NCBI RefSeq assembly: GCF_002019595.1
Contig: NZ_KV917369.1
Span: forward strand, 1-35,289
Source of the DNA: Priestia abyssalis
GTDB taxonomy: Bacteria; Bacillota; Bacilli; Bacillales; Bacillaceae_H
DNA length: 35,289 bases
Direction of reading: 5' to 3'
Each line of letters starts with the position of its first letter. The first letter of the stretch is position 1. A program made the position numbers and the translations under genes. The notes below the pieces were generated by a model. That model saw nothing but the letters and a program-made list of their open reading frames with translations. It was not told where the DNA came from and made no database searches. Positions 1 to 10,738 of this stretch are shown piece by piece.

Positions 1-5
1 ATATT

Positions 6-122
<117 letters not shown>

Positions 123-127
123 ATTTA

Positions 128-160
128 AAAAAGATTAGTCATTTGACTAGTCTTTTTTTT
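128..160 (+). terminator. Intrinsic terminator of the left rRNA operon
   Basis: AAAGATTAGTCA pairs with TGACTAGTCTTT with one G-U pair and a very short loop, and a run of eight T follows at 153-160. It lies directly behind 5S rRNA, as expected for the end of an rrn operon. Confidence 0.9.
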
Positions 161-235
161 GTTTTATTATAAAATACATGATGCACACTATTAAATAAAA
201 GCGGTTATGATATGCTTTACAAAGGAGTTAATACA

Positions 236-436
236 TTGAAAAAAGTAAGCAGTAAACGTGAGTATGAAGTAGGAGAAAACGAAACGATTGACCAATGCCT
301 AAATCGGATTAAAGCAGACGGATTTATTCCTATCAAAAGAATTGAAAAGCCTATTTTTAAGGAAGAGATCGTGAATGGTCAAGAGATTATTATACCTGCA
401 GGAAGGGTCATTGTTTTTGAAGTTAAGAAATTGTAA
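236..436 (+). CDS. yebG: NETI motif-containing small protein YebG
   Basis: A 66-residue protein that contains the sequence ENETIDQCLNRIK, the hallmark of the NETI family of small Bacillaceae proteins of unknown function. From memory, B. subtilis yebG is such a protein and also lies directly before purE. The TTG at 236 is chosen as start because AAAGGAG at 221-227 lies 8 bases upstream. The ATG at 212 has no ribosome binding site and would add eight residues. The protein is short, basic and soluble-looking (no signal peptide or membrane segment), with a predicted beta-rich C-terminal half ending EIIIPAGRVIVFEVKKL. No enzymatic motif is visible. The first PurBox of the downstream operon begins at its stop codon, so its terminator, if any, is absent or inside the control region. 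Function is unknown. Confidence 0.85.
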   Translation: MKKVSSKREYEVGENETIDQCLNRIKADGFIPIKRIEKPIFKEEIVNGQEIIIPAGRVIVFEVKKL

Positions 437-480
437 AACACGAACATTCAAAAAGATTTATTGTTAAATAGTTCGAATTA
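436..480 (+). promoter_or_regulatory. PurR operator: pair of inverted PurBoxes
   Basis: Two CGAAC-centred boxes face each other: AAACACGAACATT at 436-448 on the plus strand, and the reverse complement of 468-480 reads TAATTCGAACTAT. They fit the Bacillus PurBox pattern AWWWCCGAACWWT with one or two deviations each and are 19 bases apart. They lie just upstream of the -35 box. In B. subtilis PurR binds such pairs and represses the pur operon; PRPP relieves this. The purR gene itself is not in the window. Confidence 0.85.
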
Positions 481-483
481 TGG

Positions 484-513
484 TTGACACATAAAGAGAT
501 TTGTTGCTAAAAT
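484..513 (+). promoter_or_regulatory. Sigma-A promoter of the pur operon
   Basis: A perfect -35 box TTGACA lies at 484-489 and TAAAAT (5 of 6 bases) at 508-513, with an 18-base spacer. It is placed between the PurBoxes and the riboswitch aptamer, so transcription would start near 520 and include the whole aptamer. Confidence 0.8.
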
Positions 514-533
514 GAGAGTAACTTAATAAAGAA

Positions 534-603
534 CCTCATATAATAGTGGGAATATGGCTCACGAGTTTCTACCCGGCAACCGTAAATTGCTGGACTATGG
601 GGG
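534..603 (+). promoter_or_regulatory. Guanine-sensing purine riboswitch aptamer
   Basis: All conserved parts of the purine riboswitch are present. P1 is CCTCAT (534-539) with ATGGGG (597-602). P2 is GTGGG/CTCAC (546-550/558-562), closing a seven-base loop AATATGG. P3 is CGGCA/TGCTG (574-578/588-592), closing the loop ACCGTAAAT. The junctions ATAAT, GTTTCTA and GACTATG match the family. The specificity base in GACTATG is C (595), which pairs with guanine; adenine riboswitches have T there. Guanine or hypoxanthine binding should stabilise P1 and favour the terminator at 653-713. The exact antiterminator pairing is not resolved here. Confidence 0.96.
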
Positions 604-652
604 AAAGTATGTCTGGATTATCCTGCTGTGTAATATCAGTGAATGGATTATG

Positions 653-713
653 AACCCAGGTAGATATATGCTTTCTTTCATAAAAAAAAGAGTATATATT
701 TACCTGGGTTTTT
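653..713 (+). terminator. Riboswitch-controlled terminator before purE
   Basis: AACCCAGGTAGATATAT (653-669) pairs with ATATATTTACCTGGGTT (694-710), about 17 base pairs with a few G-U pairs, followed by T at 709-713. It lies about 50 bases after the guanine aptamer and 40 bases before purE, the normal position of the expression platform of the pur operon. Confidence 0.9.
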
Positions 714-754
714 ATGTTGAATAAAAATAGCTGGTCCATATAGGAGAGATTAAA

Positions 755-1246
755 ATGAAACCAACTGTAGCTGTTATCATGGGGAGCACTTCCGATTGGG
801 AAACAATGCAACATGCATGTGAAGTACTTGAAGAATTACAAATCTCTTATGAAAAGAAAGTGGTATCTGCCCACCGTACACCGGATTATATGTTTGAATA
901 TGCTGAGACTGCAAAAGAGCGCGGTGTCCAAGTAATTATTGCAGGAGCAGGAGGAGCAGCCCACCTGCCAGGTATGGTGGCAGCCAAGACAGTGTTGCCT
1001 GTTATTGGGGTGCCGGTGCAATCAAAAGCACTAAACGGACTTGATTCCCTATTATCCATTGTGCAAATGCCGGGCGGTGTGCCTGTTGCTACAGTAGCAA
1101 TTGGAAAAGCAGGTGCTACTAATGCAGGTCTCTTGGCGGCACAAATTGTTGCCATCCATGATTCAACTGTTGCTGAAAAATTAGAAGAGAGACGTGTGAA
1201 AACACGAAATCAAGTATTAGAAAGTAGTGATCAACTTGGATTATAA
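755..1246 (+). CDS. purE: N5-carboxyaminoimidazole ribonucleotide mutase PurE
   Basis: PurE converts N5-CAIR, made by PurK, to 4-carboxy-AIR in de novo purine synthesis; it is a cytosolic homo-octamer in known relatives. The 163-residue length is typical of class I PurE. The phosphate-binding GSTSDW is at residues 10-15, the catalytic-histidine segment SAHRTPD at 38-44, and the glycine-rich [12 protein letters not shown] stretch follows at about 68-79, then [20 protein letters not shown] near the middle. AGGAGAG at 742-748 gives a well-spaced ribosome binding site for the ATG. It is the first gene of the operon and overlaps purK by 20 bases, which fits the coupled PurK-PurE reaction pair. Confidence 0.97.
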   Translation: MKPTVAVIMGSTSDWETMQHACEVLEELQISYEKKVVSAHRTPDYMFEYAETAKERGVQVIIAGAGGAAHLPGMVAAKTVLPVIGVPVQSKALNGLDSLLSIVQMPGGVPVATVAIGKAGATNAGLLAAQIVAIHDSTVAEKLEERRVKTRNQVLESSDQLGL

Positions 1247-2378
1247 GTTTATTTCTCCGGGAAAGACGATTGGAATTGTAGGCGGCGGCCAGTTAGGAAG
1301 AATGATGGCTTTATCAGCAAGAGAGATGGGATACAATATTGCTGTTGTGGACCCGACTAAAGCATCTCCTTGCGGTCAAATTGCGGACATTGAGATCGTT
1401 GGAAACTATGATGACCCGGAAGCCATTAAGAAATTAGCTAGTGTTTCTGATGTTATCACATATGAATTTGAAAATGTCGATGCTAACATGCTTGAATGGT
1501 TAGAAGAAAATGCTTATGTTCCACAAGGCAGCAAACTGCTGATGATCACGCAGAATCGTGCATATGAAAAGCAAAATATTATAGAAGCTGGTTTACGTGT
1601 AGCCCCTTATCGAACAGCTTCATATAAAGAAGAATTGGCAAAGGCTATTGAAGAAATCGGTTATCCTTGTGTAGTAAAAACTTGTCAGGGTGGTTACGAT
1701 GGTAAAGGACAAGTGCTTATTAGAGAGGAACAGGATATTCAAAAATCCTTTCCATTGTTAGAGCAAGGAGAATGCATTGTTGAAAAATGGATGAACATCG
1801 AGAAGGAAGTATCGGTTATCGTTTTTCGCAATGGCAAGGGTGAAACGGAATGCCTGCCAATTGGAGAGAATATTCATAAAGACCATATTTTGCATCAAAC
1901 GATTGTACCGGCACGAATTACGGATGAACAAGCCAGCTTGGCAACAGAATACGCGGTAAAGATCGCCAACAAACTTCAATTAATTGGAACATTAGCTGTT
2001 GAAATGTTTATTACAAAAGATGGGGAACTTTATATTAATGAGTTGGCACCGCGTCCTCATAATTCAGGCCATTATTCAATGAATGCTTGTTTAACATCCC
2101 AATTTCAGCAACATATTCGTGCAATTTGCAATTGGCCTTTAGGGAAGTCAACACTTATAAAGCCTGCTGTTATGATCAACATTTTAGGAGAGCATGTTGA
2201 AAAAGTGATTGAAAAAATCGAACATTTTTCGGATTGTGATTTGCATTTGTACGGAAAAAAAGAGGCGAAAATCAAAAGAAAAATGGGACATCTGACAATT
2301 GTAGCTGATAATATAGAAGATGCGTTGAAAAAAGCTGACGCCTTAGAAATTTGGAACCAAATGGAGGAAGTAAAATGA
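1227..2378 (+). CDS. purK: N5-carboxyaminoimidazole ribonucleotide synthase PurK
   Basis: PurK is an ATP-grasp ligase that makes N5-CAIR from AIR, bicarbonate and ATP. The 383-residue protein has the N-terminal nucleotide-fold motif [10 protein letters not shown] at residues 16-25, the ATP-grasp glycine loop [10 protein letters not shown] at about 151-160, and the C-terminal [13 protein letters not shown] segment typical of PurK. It starts with GTG inside the end of purE, without a strong ribosome binding site, so translation is probably coupled to purE. Its stop overlaps the purB start in an ATGA. Having both purE and purK means the bacterial two-step route to CAIR is used. Confidence 0.97.
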   Translation: MINLDYKFISPGKTIGIVGGGQLGRMMALSAREMGYNIAVVDPTKASPCGQIADIEIVGNYDDPEAIKKLASVSDVITYEFENVDANMLEWLEENAYVPQGSKLLMITQNRAYEKQNIIEAGLRVAPYRTASYKEELAKAIEEIGYPCVVKTCQGGYDGKGQVLIREEQDIQKSFPLLEQGECIVEKWMNIEKEVSVIVFRNGKGETECLPIGENIHKDHILHQTIVPARITDEQASLATEYAVKIANKLQLIGTLAVEMFITKDGELYINELAPRPHNSGHYSMNACLTSQFQQHIRAICNWPLGKSTLIKPAVMINILGEHVEKVIEKIEHFSDCDLHLYGKKEAKIKRKMGHLTIVADNIEDALKKADALEIWNQMEEVK

Positions 2379-3667
2379 TTGAACGTTATAGCCGTCCTGA
2401 AATGACAGCAATTTGGTCTGAGCAAAATCGCTTTGACGCTTGGTTAGAAGTTGAAATCTTAGCATGTGAAGCATGGGCTGAGTTAGGGGCAATTCCAAAA
2501 GAAGATGTAGCCTTACTTCGCCAAAATGCTTCATTTGATATTAAACGCATTCAAGAAATCGAAGAAGAAACACGCCATGATGTTGTAGCATTTACACGTG
2601 CTGTTTCTGAAACATTAGGTGAAGAGCGTAAATGGGTCCATTACGGATTAACATCTACAGATGTTGTTGACACAGCTTTAGGATATCTTTTAAAACAAGC
2701 AAATGAGATTTTGTTAGCGGACTTAGAGCGCTTTATCAATATCTTAAAAGAAAAAGCACAAGAACATAAATATACTGTGATGATGGGTCGTACACATGGG
2801 GTTCATGCTGAACCAACAACATTTGGTTTAAAGCTTGCACTATGGTATGAAGAGATGAAACGTAACTTAGAGCGGTTCAAACAAGCTGCTGATGGAGTAC
2901 AATTTGGTAAAATTTCAGGTGCAGTAGGAACATTTGCTAATATTGATCCATTTGTAGAGAAATATGTGTGTGAAAAACTTGGAACTAAACCAGCCCCAGT
3001 TTCAACACAGACACTCCAGCGTGATCGTCATGCGCATTATATGTCAGTACTTGCGCTAATTGCAACATCTGTTGAAAAGTTTGCGGTAGAAATTCGCGGT
3101 TTACAAAAAAGTGAGACTCGTGAAGTAGAAGAGTTTTTCGCAAAAGGGCAAAAAGGTTCTTCTGCTATGCCGCATAAACGTAATCCAATCGGTTCAGAAA
3201 ATATGACTGGTTTGGCGCGTGTGATTCGAGGCTATATGGTTACGGCTTATGATAATGTTCCGCTTTGGCACGAGCGTGATATTTCACACTCTTCAGCTGA
3301 ACGTATTATCTTACCAGATGCGACAATCGCATTAAACTATATGTTAAATCGTTTTGCTAACATTGTGCAAAACTTAACAGTATTCCCTGAAAATATGAAG
3401 AGAAATATGGAAAGAACATTTGGCCTGATCTATTCTCAACGCGTATTGCTTGCTTTAATTGACAAAGGAATGGCTCGTGAAGAAGCATATGATACGGTAC
3501 AGCCAAAAGCCATGGAAGCGTGGGAGAAACAAGTTCCTTTCCGTTCATTGGTGGAAGCTGAGGAGCGTATTACAAGTCGTTTGACAAAAGAGGAAATTGA
3601 TGATTGCTTCGATTACACGTATCACCTTAAAAATGTTGATATGATCTTCGAACGTGTAGGTCTTTAA
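2375..3667 (+). CDS. purB: Adenylosuccinate lyase PurB
   Basis: PurB cleaves SAICAR to AICAR plus fumarate and adenylosuccinate to AMP plus fumarate, so it acts in both the IMP and AMP branches. The 430-residue protein belongs to the fumarase/aspartase superfamily. [14 protein letters not shown] near residue 138 holds a catalytic histidine, and the superfamily signature [10 protein letters not shown] lies near residues 260-270 on the flexible loop with the catalytic serine. The ATG at 2375 is chosen because GGAGG at 2363-2367 precedes it and it overlaps the purK stop. An in-frame ATG at 2351 lies inside purK and has no ribosome binding site. A hairpin separates it from purC. Confidence 0.97.
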   Translation: MIERYSRPEMTAIWSEQNRFDAWLEVEILACEAWAELGAIPKEDVALLRQNASFDIKRIQEIEEETRHDVVAFTRAVSETLGEERKWVHYGLTSTDVVDTALGYLLKQANEILLADLERFINILKEKAQEHKYTVMMGRTHGVHAEPTTFGLKLALWYEEMKRNLERFKQAADGVQFGKISGAVGTFANIDPFVEKYVCEKLGTKPAPVSTQTLQRDRHAHYMSVLALIATSVEKFAVEIRGLQKSETREVEEFFAKGQKGSSAMPHKRNPIGSENMTGLARVIRGYMVTAYDNVPLWHERDISHSSAERIILPDATIALNYMLNRFANIVQNLTVFPENMKRNMERTFGLIYSQRVLLALIDKGMAREEAYDTVQPKAMEAWEKQVPFRSLVEAEERITSRLTKEEIDDCFDYTYHLKNVDMIFERVGL

Positions 3668-3670
3668 TTA

Positions 3671-3707
3671 AGAGGAGAAGGTAAAGAATCTTCCTTACCT
3701 TCCCTCT
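3671..3707 (+). other. Intra-operon hairpin between purB and purC
   Basis: The 84-base purB-purC gap holds a long stem: AGAGG A GAAGGTAA at 3671-3684 pairs with TTACCTTC CCTCT at 3695-3707, with one bulged A (3676). It continues, after an A-C mismatch, into GAA/TTC around a tiny loop. No T run follows (ATTCTCAACG), so it is not a standard intrinsic terminator. It could be an mRNA processing or stability element, or slow the polymerase. Confidence 0.65.
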
Positions 3708-3751
3708 ATTCTCAACGGTCTGAATATTCCATCTACCAGGGGGCTATAATC

Positions 3752-4459
3752 GTGGAAAAGCAAGAGTTACTGTACGAAGGTAAAGCGAAAAAAATCTATG
3801 GAACAAACGAAGAAAATGTTCTATGGATTGAATATAAAAATGAGGCAACTGCATTTAATGGTGAGAAGAAAGCAGAGATTGAAGGTAAAGCTGTACTAAA
3901 TAATAAAATTAGCAGCTTATTATTTGCTGAGCTGCATAAAGCAAATATTGAGACTCATTTTATTAAACAACTTTCTGATCATGAACAACTTGTTCGTCAA
4001 GTCACGATTGTTCCAATCGAGGTTGTTGTTCGTAACATCGCAGCTGGTAGTATTTCAAAGCGCCTTGGTTTTGAAGAAGGTATGAAATTTGAGAAACCGC
4101 TTGTTGAGTTTTACTACAAAGATGACAGCCTAGGTGATCCGCTTATTACAGATGATCACGCATTACTGCTTGAACTGGCAACAAAAGAAGAGTTAGAAGT
4201 AATTAAGCAAAAAGCCTTAGCGGTTAACGAGGTCTTAATTCCTTACTTTAAGGAAAAAAACATTATGTTAGTTGACTTTAAGCTAGAATTTGGTAAAACC
4301 GCTGAAGGACAGATCATTTTAGCTGATGAAATTTCACCGGATACTTGCCGTTTCTGGGATTCAAAAACAAATCAAAAATTAGATAAAGATGTATTCAGAA
4401 GAGACTTAGGTAAAATAACAGACGCATATAACGAAATCTTAACGAGAATCGGAGGATAA
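3752..4459 (+). CDS. purC: SAICAR synthetase PurC
   Basis: PurC joins CAIR and aspartate with ATP hydrolysis to form SAICAR. The 235-residue protein shows LYEGKAKKIY at residues 7-16 (nucleotide-binding N terminus), VVRNIAAGSISKR in the middle, and the family signature DEISPDTCRFWD near residues 193-204. The GTG start is supported by AGGGGGC at about 3738-3744. It is followed after two bases by purS. Confidence 0.97.
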   Translation: MEKQELLYEGKAKKIYGTNEENVLWIEYKNEATAFNGEKKAEIEGKAVLNNKISSLLFAELHKANIETHFIKQLSDHEQLVRQVTIVPIEVVVRNIAAGSISKRLGFEEGMKFEKPLVEFYYKDDSLGDPLITDDHALLLELATKEELEVIKQKALAVNEVLIPYFKEKNIMLVDFKLEFGKTAEGQIILADEISPDTCRFWDSKTNQKLDKDVFRRDLGKITDAYNEILTRIGG

Positions 4460-4461
4460 TC

Positions 4462-4713
4462 ATGTATAAAGTAAAAGTATTTGTCACATTAAGAGAGAGC
4501 GTATTAGATCCACAAGGAACAGCAGTGAAAGGTTCTTTACACAGTTTATCTTTCGAGGCCGTAAAAGATGTACGTATTGGTAAGTATATGGAATTAACAG
4601 TTGAGAAAGTAGATAACATCGAAGAAATGGTTAAGGAAATGTGTGAAAAATTACTCGCAAACGTTGTAATTGAAGATTACCGTTACGAAATCGAGGAGGT
4701 AGTAGCACAGTGA
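4462..4713 (+). CDS. purS: Phosphoribosylformylglycinamidine synthase subunit PurS
   Basis: PurS is the small subunit that links PurQ and PurL in the Gram-positive three-part FGAM synthase. The 83-residue size, the start [19 protein letters not shown] and the [12 protein letters not shown] segment are typical of the family. The gene sits two bases behind purC, and its stop overlaps the GTG start of purQ (GTGA), so the subunits are probably made in step. GGAGG is at about 4454-4458. Confidence 0.97.
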   Translation: MYKVKVFVTLRESVLDPQGTAVKGSLHSLSFEAVKDVRIGKYMELTVEKVDNIEEMVKEMCEKLLANVVIEDYRYEIEEVVAQ

Positions 4714-5396
4714 AATTTGCTGTAATCGTGTTCCCAGGATCAAACTGTGATGTAGATATGTATCATGCGGTTAAAGACGAACTTGGTGCCGACGTAGAGT
4801 ATGTTTGGCATGATGCAACTAATTTAGATGAGTTTGATGGTATTTTATTGCCAGGCGGGTTCTCTTATGGAGATTACCTTCGCTGTGGTGCTATCTCTCG
4901 CTTCTCTAACGTTATGAATGCTGTGAAGAAAGCGGCGGAACAAGGAAAGCCAGTGTTAGGTGTTTGTAACGGATTTCAGATTTTAGTAGAAGCAGGTCTT
5001 TTACCAGGTGCTTTAATGCGTAACAAAAATCTTAAGTTTATGTGCCGAACAGTTGAGTTGCGCGTTGAAAATAACGAAACGATGTTCACAACTGAGTATG
5101 ACAAAGGTGAAGTCATCAACATTCCAATCGCACATGGTGAAGGAAACTATTATTGTGATGATGAAACATTGCAGCAATTAATTGAAAACAATCAAATTGC
5201 GTTCCGCTATCATGGTGAAAATCCAAACGGAAGCATTTCAGATATTGCAGGTATTACAAACAAGCAAGGAAATGTCCTTGGTATGATGCCGCATCCAGAG
5301 CGTGCTGTTGATGAATTACTGGGAGGCGCTGACGGATTAAAATTATTCAAATCGATTTTGAAGCAATGGAGGGAAACACATGTCGTTACTGCTTGA
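4710..5396 (+). CDS. purQ: Phosphoribosylformylglycinamidine synthase glutaminase subunit PurQ
   Basis: PurQ is a class I glutamine amidotransferase that releases ammonia from glutamine for PurL. In the 228-residue protein the nucleophile elbow GVCNGFQ places the catalytic Cys at 86, and HPER places His 195 and Glu 197 as the rest of the triad. [15 protein letters not shown] supplies the oxyanion region. GAGGAGGT at 4693-4700 supports the GTG start. Its end overlaps purL by 17 bases. Confidence 0.97.
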   Translation: MKFAVIVFPGSNCDVDMYHAVKDELGADVEYVWHDATNLDEFDGILLPGGFSYGDYLRCGAISRFSNVMNAVKKAAEQGKPVLGVCNGFQILVEAGLLPGALMRNKNLKFMCRTVELRVENNETMFTTEYDKGEVINIPIAHGEGNYYCDDETLQQLIENNQIAFRYHGENPNGSISDIAGITNKQGNVLGMMPHPERAVDELLGGADGLKLFKSILKQWRETHVVTA

Positions 5397-7608
5397 GCCA
5401 AATCCACAACAAATTCAAGATGAGAAAATCTACCGTGAAATGGGTGTAACTGATGAAGAGTTTGGGATGATCAAAGACATCTTAAAACGTCTTCCTAATT
5501 ATACGGAATTAGGTCTCTTCTCAGTTATGTGGTCAGAGCATTGCAGCTATAAAAATTCAAAACCTGTATTACGTAAGTTTCCAACAAGCGGTGAGCATGT
5601 GCTTCAAGGTCCTGGTGAAGGTGCTGGAGTAGTTGACATTGGAGATAACCAGGCCGTTGTGTTCAAAATTGAAAGTCATAACCATCCTTCTGCCATTGAA
5701 CCATATCAAGGGGCAGCGACAGGTGTCGGCGGTATTATTCGCGACGTGTTCTCAATGGGGGCTCGCCCGATTGCTTTATTGAACTCACTTCGTTTCGGTG
5801 AGTTGAAAACGGCACGCGGTAAATATTTATTTGAAGAAGTAGTTGCAGGTATTGCGGGCTATGGAAACTGCATCGGCATCCCGACGGTGGGGGGCGAAGT
5901 TCAGTTTGAGCCTTGCTACGAAGCAAACCCGCTTGTGAACGCGATGTGTGTTGGATTAATCGATCATAAGGATATTAAAAAGGGGCAAGCGCACGGCGTA
6001 GGCAATACAGTCATGTATGTCGGTGCCAAGACTGGCCGTGATGGTATCCATGGTGCAACATTCGCGTCAGAAGAGTTATCTGAAGCATCTGAAGAAAAGC
6101 GTCCAGCGGTTCAAGTAGGAGACCCATTCATGGAAAAACTTCTTCTTGAAGCATGTTTAGAGCTCATCCATTCTGATGCTCTCGTTGGGATTCAAGATAT
6201 GGGAGCAGCGGGCCTAACATCTTCATCAGCTGAGATGGCAAGTAAGGCTGGCATGGGGATTGAAATGTACCTAGATGATGTACCGCAGCGCGAAACAGGA
6301 ATGACGCCATATGAGATGATGCTGTCTGAATCTCAAGAGCGTATGTTAATTGTTGTGAAAAAGGGCCGTGAGCAAGAAATTGTCGACTTATTCCATAAGT
6401 ATGACTTAGAAGCTGTGGCCATCGGAAAAGTAACAGACGATAAAATGCTGCGTTTGTTCCATAAAGGTGAAATGGTTGCCAATGTTCCAGCTGATGCATT
6501 AGCAGAAGATGCACCGGTTTATCATAAACCATCTGCAGAGCCGGCTTATTATGCCGAGTTCCAAGCGATGGAAGAGCAAATTCCAGAAGTGAATGACTAT
6601 AACGAAACATTAATGCAGTTATTACAACAACCAACCATTGCTAGTAAAGAATGGGTTTACGATCAATATGATTACCAAGTACGCACAAATACAGTAGTCG
6701 CACCAGGTTCTGATGCAGCTGTTGTACGTGTTCGCGGTACGAAAAAAGGTCTTGCGATGACAACGGATTGTAACTCTCGCTATATTTACCTTGATCCAGA
6801 AATGGGCGGTAAGATTGCAGTTGCAGAAGCGGCACGTAATGTTATATGTTCCGGTGCAAAACCACTTGCTGTTACAGACAACTTAAACTATGGTAACCCT
6901 GAGAAGCCGGAAATTTTCTGGCAAATTGAAAAATCTGTTGATGGTATTAGTGAAGCATGCCGTGTATTAAACACACCGGTTATCGGTGGAAACGTATCTT
7001 TATACAATGAGCGCAGCGGTGAAGCTATTTATCCAACACCAACAATTGGTATGGTCGGGTTAGTTGAAGATTTAGATCACGTGACAACTCAAGAGTTTAA
7101 GCAAGCTGGCGATCTTGTTTATGTAATCGGTGAAACGAAAGCAGAATTTGGCGGCAGTGAGCTTCAAAAACTTCATTACGGTAAGATCTTTGGTAAAGCA
7201 CCATCAATCGATTTAGCTGTTGAAGCAGAACGCCAAGAAAAGCTATTAGCAGCGATTAAAGCTGGGCTTGTACAATCAGCACATGATGTTGCTGAGGGCG
7301 GTTTAGCGGTTGCTCTTGCCGAAAGCTTAATGGGTGCCAACGGTCTGGGTGCCAATGTAACGGTAACAGGTGCGGATGTATCGGCATTATTCGCTGAAAC
7401 TCAATCACGTTTTCTTGTCTCCGTTAAACCAGAAAATAAAGAAGCATTCGAAAAAGCTATGACAGCGTATCTTGTAGGGGAAGTAACGGATACAAATGAA
7501 CTTCTTATTAATAACGAACAAAACGAGTTACTTGTTAACGCAAATGTAGACAAAATGAGAACGGCTTGGAAAGGAGCTATTCCATGCTTGGTGAAATCAA
7601 AGGCTTAA
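5380..7608 (+). CDS. purL: Phosphoribosylformylglycinamidine synthase synthetase subunit PurL
   Basis: PurL uses ATP and PurQ-derived ammonia to convert FGAR to FGAM. The 742-residue length is that of the small PurL type, which needs separate PurS and PurQ, both encoded just upstream; Gram-negative PurL is about 1300 residues and fused. Two AIR-synthase-like halves are visible: the first with [20 protein letters not shown] near residues 91-110, the second with GGNVSLYN and [24 protein letters not shown] at 5367-5373 supports the ATG. The gene overlaps both purQ and purF. Confidence 0.97.
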   Translation: MSLLLEPNPQQIQDEKIYREMGVTDEEFGMIKDILKRLPNYTELGLFSVMWSEHCSYKNSKPVLRKFPTSGEHVLQGPGEGAGVVDIGDNQAVVFKIESHNHPSAIEPYQGAATGVGGIIRDVFSMGARPIALLNSLRFGELKTARGKYLFEEVVAGIAGYGNCIGIPTVGGEVQFEPCYEANPLVNAMCVGLIDHKDIKKGQAHGVGNTVMYVGAKTGRDGIHGATFASEELSEASEEKRPAVQVGDPFMEKLLLEACLELIHSDALVGIQDMGAAGLTSSSAEMASKAGMGIEMYLDDVPQRETGMTPYEMMLSESQERMLIVVKKGREQEIVDLFHKYDLEAVAIGKVTDDKMLRLFHKGEMVANVPADALAEDAPVYHKPSAEPAYYAEFQAMEEQIPEVNDYNETLMQLLQQPTIASKEWVYDQYDYQVRTNTVVAPGSDAAVVRVRGTKKGLAMTTDCNSRYIYLDPEMGGKIAVAEAARNVICSGAKPLAVTDNLNYGNPEKPEIFWQIEKSVDGISEACRVLNTPVIGGNVSLYNERSGEAIYPTPTIGMVGLVEDLDHVTTQEFKQAGDLVYVIGETKAEFGGSELQKLHYGKIFGKAPSIDLAVEAERQEKLLAAIKAGLVQSAHDVAEGGLAVALAESLMGANGLGANVTVTGADVSALFAETQSRFLVSVKPENKEAFEKAMTAYLVGEVTDTNELLINNEQNELLVNANVDKMRTAWKGAIPCLVKSKA

Positions 7609-9005
7609 ACGAAGAGTGTGGCGTTTTTGGGGTATGGGGGCATGAAAATGCGGCCCAAATCACGTATTACGGATTGCACAGCTTGCAACACCGCGGTCAA
7701 GAAGGCGCAGGAATCGCTGTAACAGATGGTAAAAAGGTAACGGTTGCCAAGGGTCTTGGGCTTGTTACGGAAGTATTTGGCCAAGGAGAAATCAGTGACT
7801 TGCACGGAAAAGCGGCAATTGGCCATGTTCGTTATGCAACAGCAGGAGGAGGCGGCTATCAAAATGTTCAGCCGCTTCACTTCCAATCACACAGCGGCAG
7901 CCTTGCTTTAGCGCATAACGGAAACCTAGTCAATGCAACAGCATTAAAACATCAGCTCGAAAATCAGGGGAGTATTTTTCAGACCACTTCAGATACAGAA
8001 GTATTGGCACACCTAATCAAAAGAAGCGGTTATCAAATGTTAAAAGACCAAGTGAAAAATTCATTGACGATGTTAAAGGGTGCTTATGCGTTTTTGATTT
8101 TAACGGAAACGGAAATGCTAGTAGCCCTTGATCCAAATGGTTTACGCCCTCTTTCAATCGGGCGTTTAGGAGATGCATATGTGGTTGTGTCCGAGACATG
8201 TGCCCTTGATGTCATTGGTGCCGAATATGTGAGGGATGTAGAGCCAGGAGAGCTATTAATCATTAATGATCAGGGCCTAACATCGGAGCGCTTTACTTTA
8301 AATGTAAATCGTGCCATTTGCAGTATGGAGTATATTTACTTTTCAAGACCGGACAGCAACATCGACGGGATCAATATTCATTCCGCTCGTAAAAATTTAG
8401 GACGTCAAATGGCCATCGAAGCACCAATAGAGGCAGATGTCGTTACAGGTGTCCCTGATTCAAGTATTTCGGCAGCTATCGGTTTTGCTGAGCAATCAGG
8501 TATTCCATATGAGCTTGGATTAATCAAAAATCGTTACGTCGGCCGTACATTCATCCAGCCTTCACAAGAACTTCGCGAGCAAGGCGTCAAAATGAAGCTT
8601 TCGCCTGTTCGCAAAATTGTAGAAGGAAAACGTGTTGTCATGGTGGATGATTCGATTGTAAGGGGAACAACAAGTCGACGAATCGTAAACATGCTTCGCG
8701 AAGCGGGAGCAACAGAAGTACATGTTCGTATCAGTTCTCCTCCGATTAAAAACCCATGCTTCTATGGTATTGATACGTCAACAACGGAAGAGTTGATTGC
8801 TGCCAATCATACGGTGGAAGAGATTCGTGAGATGATTGGAGCCGATTCACTTGTATTCTTGAGTGAAGAAGGACTTGTTAAAGCAATCGACAGACCGTAT
8901 GAGGGGCAATATAGAGGTCAATGCATGGCTTGTTTTACAGGAAAGTACCCGACGGAAATTTATCCGGATACGCTGCATCCGCATGAGAAAGTAGTTACAT
9001 GTTAA
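7584..9005 (+). CDS. purF: Amidophosphoribosyltransferase PurF
   Basis: PurF commits PRPP to purine synthesis by making phosphoribosylamine with glutamine nitrogen. The 473-residue protein begins with an 11-residue propeptide ending NEE, then Cys 12 in ECGVFG. In the B. subtilis enzyme the propeptide is removed to expose this N-terminal nucleophile. The glutaminase domain continues with [11 protein letters not shown]. The PRPP-binding motif [13 protein letters not shown] lies at residues 351-363. A late CMAC segment (QCMACFTG) fits the cysteines that bind the 4Fe-4S cluster in Bacillus PurF. The ATG at 7584 is favoured over an upstream in-frame ATG at 7566 because GGAAAGGAG (7568-7576) precedes it and the propeptide length then matches. 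Confidence 0.97.
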   Translation: MLGEIKGLNEECGVFGVWGHENAAQITYYGLHSLQHRGQEGAGIAVTDGKKVTVAKGLGLVTEVFGQGEISDLHGKAAIGHVRYATAGGGGYQNVQPLHFQSHSGSLALAHNGNLVNATALKHQLENQGSIFQTTSDTEVLAHLIKRSGYQMLKDQVKNSLTMLKGAYAFLILTETEMLVALDPNGLRPLSIGRLGDAYVVVSETCALDVIGAEYVRDVEPGELLIINDQGLTSERFTLNVNRAICSMEYIYFSRPDSNIDGINIHSARKNLGRQMAIEAPIEADVVTGVPDSSISAAIGFAEQSGIPYELGLIKNRYVGRTFIQPSQELREQGVKMKLSPVRKIVEGKRVVMVDDSIVRGTTSRRIVNMLREAGATEVHVRISSPPIKNPCFYGIDTSTTEELIAANHTVEEIREMIGADSLVFLSEEGLVKAIDRPYEGQYRGQCMACFTGKYPTEIYPDTLHPHEKVVTC

Positions 9006-9055
9006 GCAAGCGTCTCATCATTTTCTACTAGAAAGACATAAAAAGGAGGACTCAT

Positions 9056-10096
9056 ATGTCTCAGTCATATAAGCAAGCAGGAGTCGATATACAAGCGGGA
9101 TACGAAGCTGTTGAACGGATGAAAAAGCATATTAAACGTACAGAAAGATCAGGCGTTTTAGGAGCAGTAGGCGGCTTTGGAGGAATGTTTGATTTATCGG
9201 CTCTAAATGTGAAAGAGCCTGTCTTAGTCTCAGGTACAGATGGTGTCGGCACAAAATTGATGCTTGCTTTCTTATTAGATAAACATGACACAATTGGAAT
9301 CGATGCCGTGGCTATGTGTGTAAACGATATTGTTGTTCAAGGAGCTGAGCCTCTTTACTTCCTTGACTATATTGCGTGCGGAAAAGCTATTCCGGAAAAA
9401 ATCGAACACATCGTAAAAGGCATTGCCGATGGATGCGAGCAGGCCGGTTGTGGTCTCATTGGAGGGGAAACGGCAGAAATGCCTGGGTTATATAGTGAGG
9501 ATGAATATGATTTGGCTGGTTTCTCTGTTGGTGTAGCCGAAAAGTCGAAGCTTGTTACAGGTGAAACGATCGGAGCGGGCGATGTTTTGATCGGTATTTC
9601 TTCAAGCGGTATTCATAGCAATGGCTATTCTCTTGTAAGAAAAGTATTACTGGAAGACGCTAAACTTGATTTGCATCAAGTATATGAAGGTTTCGATGTT
9701 ACTTTAGGTGAAGAGCTGTTGAAGCCGACTAAAATCTATGTAAAAGCTGTACTAAGTGCCATGGGAGCAGGGAACATTAAAGGAATGGCCCATATTACCG
9801 GCGGCGGTTTCTATGAAAATATTCCACGTATGCTTCCGGAAGGCTTGGGTGTTGAAGTCGATTACGGATCATGGCCAATTCCATACATCTTTGATTTCAT
9901 TCAAGAAAAAGGCGGTTTAGAGCGAAAAGAACTATTTGAAGTCTTTAATATGGGCATTGGTTTTATGCTTGCAGTTTCCAACGAAGATTTACACGCAGTC
10001 ATTGAAGCAATTGAAGCAACTGGGGAAAAAGCATACATTATTGGGAGAGTTACGAACGAAGAAGGTGTCCGATTCGGTGGAGGAGTCATCGCATGA
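9056..10096 (+). CDS. purM: Phosphoribosylformylglycinamidine cyclo-ligase PurM (AIR synthetase)
   Basis: PurM closes the imidazole ring, turning FGAM into AIR with ATP. The 346-residue protein has the family motifs [11 protein letters not shown] near residues 59-69, the [11 protein letters not shown] segment near 136-146, and [14 protein letters not shown] near 182-195. AAAGGAGGA lies just before the ATG. The last codon and stop overlap the purN start (ATGA). Confidence 0.97.
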   Translation: MSQSYKQAGVDIQAGYEAVERMKKHIKRTERSGVLGAVGGFGGMFDLSALNVKEPVLVSGTDGVGTKLMLAFLLDKHDTIGIDAVAMCVNDIVVQGAEPLYFLDYIACGKAIPEKIEHIVKGIADGCEQAGCGLIGGETAEMPGLYSEDEYDLAGFSVGVAEKSKLVTGETIGAGDVLIGISSSGIHSNGYSLVRKVLLEDAKLDLHQVYEGFDVTLGEELLKPTKIYVKAVLSAMGAGNIKGMAHITGGGFYENIPRMLPEGLGVEVDYGSWPIPYIFDFIQEKGGLERKELFEVFNMGIGFMLAVSNEDLHAVIEAIEATGEKAYIIGRVTNEEGVRFGGGVIA

Positions 10097-10677
10097 TGAA
10101 TATTGCCATTTTTGCCTCAGGAAGCGGCAGCAATTTTCAAGCAATTTGTGATGCTGTTCAAAATGGGGAGCTTGAAGCGAACATCTCCTTACTTGTATGT
10201 GATAAGCCAAATGCAAAGGTCGTGGAGAGAGCGAATGACGCTGGCATTCCGGCCTTTGTTTTTTCGCCTGGGAATTTTTCAAGCAAGGAAGAATATGAAT
10301 CTGCTATCTGCGAACAGCTTTTAAAATATGGAGTACAGTTTATTGTACTGGCTGGTTACATGCGCTTAATCGGCTCTTATTTATTGAGTAAATTCGCTGG
10401 CAAAATTGTCAACATTCACCCATCACTGCTGCCTTCCTTTCCAGGAAAAGATGCTGTTGGACAAGCAATAGAGGCTCAGGTGAAAGTAACAGGAATTACG
10501 ATCCACTACGTAGACGAAGGAATGGATACAGGCCCTATTATTGCCCAGAAAGCGATTGACTTATTTGATGGGGACACTAGGGAAGATATAGAATCTCGGA
10601 TTCACCAAGCTGAGCACGAGTTTTATCCTAAAACCCTGCAGAAAATATTCCAAAGGGTTACACATGACAATTCTTGA
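10093..10677 (+). CDS. purN: Phosphoribosylglycinamide formyltransferase PurN
   Basis: PurN transfers a formyl group from 10-formyltetrahydrofolate to GAR. The 194-residue protein shows [11 protein letters not shown] near residues 7-17 (phosphate binding), [12 protein letters not shown] with the catalytic Asn 107 and His 109, and the [10 protein letters not shown] segment with the catalytic Asp 145. This spacing matches the E. coli enzyme. The ribosome binding site GGTGGAGG lies inside the end of purM. A second ATG directly follows, so the true start could be 10096. Confidence 0.96.
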   Translation: MMNIAIFASGSGSNFQAICDAVQNGELEANISLLVCDKPNAKVVERANDAGIPAFVFSPGNFSSKEEYESAICEQLLKYGVQFIVLAGYMRLIGSYLLSKFAGKIVNIHPSLLPSFPGKDAVGQAIEAQVKVTGITIHYVDEGMDTGPIIAQKAIDLFDGDTREDIESRIHQAEHEFYPKTLQKIFQRVTHDNS

Positions 10678-10738
10678 TTAAAACTTTCTAACACTTTAAT
10701 GTAGCAGTATACAAAAGCGAAAAGAGAGGGAAAACAAA

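Noticed and set aside
6164..6634. 156-codon minus-strand open frame inside purL
   Set aside because: Lies wholly opposite a certain purL, has no ribosome binding site and a composition typical of an antisense shadow.
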